Origin: Pseudeuparius sepicola
Taxonomy: Eukaryota > Arthropoda > Insecta > Coleoptera > Anthribidae
Reading direction: 5' to 3'
Length of the DNA stretch: 64,000 nt
Assembly: GCA_963920635.1 (NCBI GenBank)
Contig: OY987303.1
Span: forward strand, 17,524,175 to 17,588,174
In this document: positions 59,018 to 64,000 of the stretch, piece by piece
How positions within the stretch are numbered: position 1 is the first letter of the stretch
Layout of the letters: the number at the start of each line of letters is the position of its first letter
The notes under the pieces: generated by a model
Told to the model about the DNA's origin: nothing
The model's input: the letters and a program-made list of their open reading frames with translations, nothing else
The model's database searches: none
Translations under genes and position numbers: made by a program

Positions 59018-59064
59018 ATGTAATTACTAGGGTTCGTGGATAGAGGAACTCTAGTAATTACTAC
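59018..59064. repeat. small hairpin after the THAP remnant
   Basis: GTAATTACTAG and CTAGTAATTAC are exact inverted arms around a 19-base loop. Confidence 0.6.
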
Positions 59065-62000
59065 GGTTTTTTATTTTCCAAGTCATGATATAAACTATCA
59101 AGGGAAAAACTGGCAAAATATTGTGCTAATGAACCTAGCTCTTCGTAGTCAAAGATGGAATTAATCTTGAGGTTCTGGTCCCTTTAATAAGGTAATTATT
59201 TGTAATTCTTTTTGTTAGATGCCTAAATAATATAAAATATATATAAAAATATGTAAAAGCTACCTGTCTTACATGCGTTTCCTATTAAATTGAATTTTAA
59301 AATTAATAAATCAATTAAGATAAGTAATTAAAGTTGAAAATGTATACCTTATCCTAGATATTTTGTGGCCTTTATTTTAAAATAAACTTTTATTTTATAA
59401 TTTGTATTTTATTTGTCTCAATTTACTTCCAGGTACATAAAATTGCCATGTAGGTATTTTTTTAATCAATTCACTACTTTTTTCTGTGCAATATTTACAT
59501 AATTGAGGTTATATAGAAAAATTCTCATTCTTACAAACAAGCCCCGAATTTCGGAATACAGATCATACAATAAAGAGAATTACGGAACATGCCCATTAAA
59601 TTCGCCCATTAATATGCAACATCCCTATATACCTCCTTTGCCTGAATCAGCTGACACGTTCATTAGGCGTCCTTGTCTTACTTATTGCCATTTGAAACCT
59701 ATCTCTCTCTAGAGTTGGCTGCCCCTAACAACAATGAAAGTGGTACCTGTGCGACTTCCATTGTACTTATCAATTCGATGCTGTACACAACCGGACCACG
59801 GTTATTAAGTAACAATACAAAAACATAAAAGGCCGTCTTCCAAAAATATCAAAATATTGCCTCCAGAGTCTATCCCTACAATGTATAGCAAGAAGGAAAT
59901 CTTTATATCTTTTTTTTAAAACAAACCTTCATGTTGCCCAGTACTGGAAAGAGTTCTCTCAGCAACGAATTTCGGAGTTAGGTAGCTCTTATGCAGTCGG
60001 AAAAAGAAGGTATAATAGATTGGATAAGTTCCCGGACTGTATCTTGTGGATGGAAATTATTGTTTAAAATGAATATAAAAATAAAGGTAAAGCAACCAGT
60101 AAATATTGAGAAGAGGCTTTATGATAGTACCTACTGTATGTATGTACATCCGATGTCTTCAGACCAACTCGAAAAAGTCACATATCATTAGTACTGCAAA
60201 CAAAATAAATCGGTGATTCTGACAAATGAGTTTCGAATAGAGTAGAGTAATAATTATTCTTATACATTTTCAGCAAACAGCAAATTAATGCGTGAATATG
60301 TCTAGGATAGAGACAGTAATAGTAATATTGCGAAACGTGAAAACAGAACCATATTTGAATAATGATGTTGACAGCAAGAATCAGCTGGAGAAGTGAGAAG
60401 CAAATGTCAATACTTGATAACGTCTAAAATACTACCTAACTGAAGAAGTTGACAAGAGATACCTACTAATGCGGTTTAAAGTTTGAAAATAAGGTGGAAT
60501 AATTATTTTCGATTATATGACTTTTTTAATGAAATTGTCGACACAAAAAAAATCTTTAAATATTCAACAATATATTGAAAATAAGATATAACAAAAAAAA
60601 ATATGTACTTAGTAAAAACTATCGCAACAACAAAAAAATATACAAGCAGTTTACAACCAAGAAGACATATTTATATCGGCAGAATTGGCTGCTAGAGATA
60701 AACTACTAGTAGATAAAGTGAGAAGGAAATATTATCTTTCAGATTATATGGACACTAAAAGATGAATATACCTCGAAGAGTTATCGTTAAAATAAAAAAG
60801 AAACAGTAGTTTCGAGCAAACCAATTAAGAACTATGCATTATAGGGGTAAATCACCTACTCGTATTATGCTGAACTAAGCGTTATATGAAAACCTCAGAT
60901 AAACAAACAGGTATAGATGTAGCATAACATTCCAATGTTTGTCGCTAACATCTTACCTATTTTGGCTTGTTTACATGTTAAAATTCTAAACAAAACAAGA
61001 TTGGCGTTTAAAAAATTAACATTATTTATATTGGGTGTTCACAAAATAGAAATACAAAATTGCCTTTATTTTGTAAAGATATGGAAAAAAGTTATTAGGA
61101 AAAGTCAAATTTTGGCACAAATCCGCCTACTTTGATTTATTTGTAATGAAATTAATACAAATTGTAAAGCATTTTAAAAAAAATGTTTTAAACTTAAATG
61201 TCACTGTCAGCGCCTACTATGTTGTGTATCCCCAAACTGATATATGCAAATAAATTAAGTACTTATGCTGATTTATGTTTATTTGTAAATAACTTTCGGC
61301 AATATTTTTTTCTGTATCTTTACAGATAAAGGCAGTTCACTCTTCTACCAATTAATGTTATTATTTTATTTTTTGAACAACTGGTATAAGTAATATTAAT
61401 TTTAAATGATGTGAGAATTCTATCCCACCATGTATTATTCATTTTTTTACAATACAATAATTGAAACATCCAGGTTCTAATTATACAACACCAGGACATT
61501 TTCCATTTTCGACTCCTTATTTCTGTCTGACCCTGTAGTTTGCGAGCTTTGATGCACGGGTAAAAAAGTTACCTTAGACTATTGGAAACAACATATTAAT
61601 ATGAAGGAAAGTTTCACGGAACCCAAATTACGTATAATTTGTGCGGCGTCCTTTCAAATAAAAGTTTTTGATGGCCTTCTGCTTATAAGCACATATAAAA
61701 ATATTGTATAAGTACAAAAGTGTCATAAAAACACACAAATATTGTCCACATTCGCAACTAACACTTGTGGTGTTGTGTCTCTTGTGCTTCTTCTATTTTT
61801 ATGTTTATTATTTCTCTGGGATGACCACCAAAAATACTGGTGTTTGCTGGGTTATACCACCTTTTGAAGTTGTAGCGGTCATATGTCTCCTAAAAACATG
61901 AGATTAAATGAATGGACAAAAATAAAGTGATTTCCTCGGAGAAATTGTTATAATTCATTCACAAGTTGCATCAGTAGTGACAGTAGTTGTGTTTGTTTAC

Positions 62001-63239
62001 ATAATGGGATACGATTATTAGCATACATACACCCTATCAGGTCTACTGGTGCGTATATATATATTTTTTTATATTTTGCGAATATTCGAAAGTGGCTGAC
62101 ATGCGATGTGGTACTGACAAGGTACTGATGGAAGTAGGTGAGTGGAGGATTATGTGGGCCAAATTGCGAAATTTGAAGGTTGTCGGCGAGAATTTCGCAC
62201 ACTCGATGCGAACAGAAACAGAATGGTTCATGATCATTGTTAATTTCAATGCGACAAAGGGAAATAAACTGGTAAATGACGCCTAGACGAGCTTTTTCAC
62301 GGTACCGATTAGTTACTGTGTTACCTGAAATAAGTACCTTTTTGATATTGATTCCGTTTTAAAGTATTTGTACATTATAGCTTGTAATAATTATTTAATG
62401 ATGGAGTCATAGGTAGTTGTGCGCGTAAGATCTTATTTACAACTATTTGAAATGTGAAAGTTTTTGCTTACATTACAACTTAAAACGCAGACACATGACG
62501 GATGCTTTTGGGGCTCTCGATAAGAAAAAAATGGCACGGAAGCTACGCCACGCTTTGATAATAATTGGTATCGGTCACCCTTTCGACAAGCTGAAATGTT
62601 CTGATTGCAGCTTGAGAACTGGTTGAATTATTAAATGCGAGCGCACGGGGACTACAGTTAAATAATAATTGTTATCGTCGAACTAAGTAAATGGAATGTG
62701 AAAGTTGCACATTGATTACAAGATAATCGAGTATATCAAGGGGAAAATAAAAGTAGCATATTCCTAGCGTTTGCTGGGGTACTCATTCGGTTCGAGCAAG
62801 TATTGTTTAGATGCACGTGCATATTATATCACTGAGTGATTGAGTGAAGAAGAATTTTGAAAAGATGAACAATGGCTTTCAAAAATTACGGAAAATTATT
62901 GTTAAGGAATGTAATTCTTTCTTCGTTTATATTTCTTTATAGCCGTTTGTTTTACCCATTCACTCGACGATGTCTCTTATTTGAAAGATGCACGTGTTTA
63001 GCAGTCGGTCACATATAAATATTTATTTTTAATTATTTCAACAATTTACGTGTAAAATTAGGTATAATACAGTTGTTAAATATTGTTTGTTTAATTTTTA
63101 TCATGCGATATGATTATAATTGTTTTCGTTGGATTGTTGAACTTGATTCTCAATAACGCTAAATAAAGTGTCACGACAAACAATTGATAGCACAACGAAA
63201 ACATATCGGTGTTTTTTCTTTTTTAAACTGTGTTGTCAG
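59065..63239. other. intergenic or 5' intronic, nothing recognised
   Basis: Long AT-rich stretch. Frames at 59503-59712, 59991-60191, 60935-61135, 61704-61901 and 62092-62286 show no family resemblance. Confidence 0.4.
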
Positions 63240-63292
63240 CCGCAGTGGGGTAACAGACATGGGTGCACCATGTGTAAATTGTTTATCTTTTC
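63240..63292 (+). CDS. possible first coding exon with MGxxC N-terminus
   Basis: A strong polypyrimidine tract and acceptor (GTTTTTTCTTTTTTAAACTG then TGTTGTCAG) ends at 63239, and donor TTTTC|GTAAGT follows 63292. The ATG at 63259 gives MGAPCVNCLSF plus one base. Gly2 with Cys5 and Cys8 would suit N-myristoylation and palmitoylation. The rest of the gene would lie beyond the window. Supported by splice signals only. Confidence 0.35.
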
Positions 63293-64000
63293 GTAAGTGA
63301 CTTTCTTTGTAATTTATACAAATTTTTCTTCAAAAAATGTAAATATAAAACCTCTGTTCTTAAGATTTCATTACGCCAATTTATGAGCCAAAGTTAGTTA
63401 TAGACCTTACTATTTTCCTAAATTAAAGGTAGGCAGTTGTAGTTGTAGAAACACAATTTAGCCACTGTTTTTGGATTTATTGGCCCGAGTCCGATATTCA
63501 GTGGTATTTTTATCGGACAAGTGAGGTTTTCCTATAGTCATAGAAAGCCGAGAAAAACAGGAAACAGGAAATAAAATACACTCCGGTACCATCTGTCGGC
63601 TGATAACCAGTTTTGTAATCGGGCGGTATTTTTATTTCTTTCAGTCAGTCAAGGAACCTTATTGTCAACACAAAACTCACGGCTCAATTTTTCTTATAAT
63701 AATAATAATTATTACAATAATTCTTAATCTTACAATACCCCAAATTCCAATGCTCTGTTCTGATGTGATTTTAAATGGCCACTTTATGGCTCCCATTACA
63801 ATGGTTCTTGTTGCATTTGTTTTTTTAATTTTTAGCATTTCCCAATAAGACTTCTATTCATTAATGGCAAAATTTTTCTTTGTATCTGGAACAACCGGCA
63901 ACAATTTTAAGGTTACTGTTACAAATTATTTTCACTTGTTCACGTTTATGAAGGAATTGTGGTCTCCTCTCCATAACGACCCGGTGTCAAAATAATGACG
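63293..64000. other. window end, nothing recognised
   Basis: AT-rich, with no coding signal on either strand. Confidence 0.4.

Noticed and set aside
62092..62286. 64-codon plus-strand frame (alternative start at a GTG)
   Set aside because: No recognised domain, and no splice or promoter evidence.

Overview
The window looks like nuclear DNA of an insect. It is AT-rich, genes have GT-AG introns up to about 10 kb, gene density is low, and most of the intergenic and intronic space is transposon debris. Frequent short TAGGTACCTA-like strings and 5S- and tRNA-derived short repeats would suit a hemipteran, but that is a guess. Only two protein-coding genes of the host are secure.

Region 1 (1-24300). 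Three plus-strand exons (2234-2407, 12473-12604, 23345-24010), all joined in phase 0, encode the C-terminal dehydrogenase-like half of a GLYR1/N-PAC (Drosophila NDF) type chromatin protein; its earlier exons lie before the window. Its first visible intron contains a complete gene on the opposite strand (4039-6897, probable untranslated first exon near 8489-8700) for a secreted-type LRR + Ig single-pass membrane receptor of 895 residues. The cytoplasmic tail of this receptor is built of 11-residue repeats. The introns also hold a dead jockey-type reverse transcriptase (about 780-1290), MITEs and foldback elements. Within the second intron a decayed LINE (18040-18790 and 20870-21960) is split by a block that holds a canonical hammerhead ribozyme (19339-19389) and a dead IS630-like transposase.

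Region 2 (24300-54500). This is a field of nested DNA transposons: at least ten long foldback elements with TA target duplications and CAGGGTG- or CAGTG-type ends, a 2-kb foldback whose arms are tandem satellite-like arrays (39915-41950), a tRNA-derived SINE-like unit, a 5S-rRNA-derived fragment, and one intact Tc1/mariner-group transposon (44502-46419) with 369-bp inverted repeats and an unbroken DD37D transposase.

Region 3 (35700-36150, 43397-43456, 47280-47513, 54800-55200, 63240-63292). These are isolated CpG-rich or promoter-like stretches or short open exons, each ending in a good plus-strand donor site. They could be alternative first exons of one or more genes that continue beyond base 64000, but no downstream exon is visible, so this is inference. 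The end of the window also carries a segmental duplication (55090-55540 / 56860-57265), a hAT-type non-autonomous element with a perfect 8-bp target duplication, and a broken THAP-domain gene (58752-59012).
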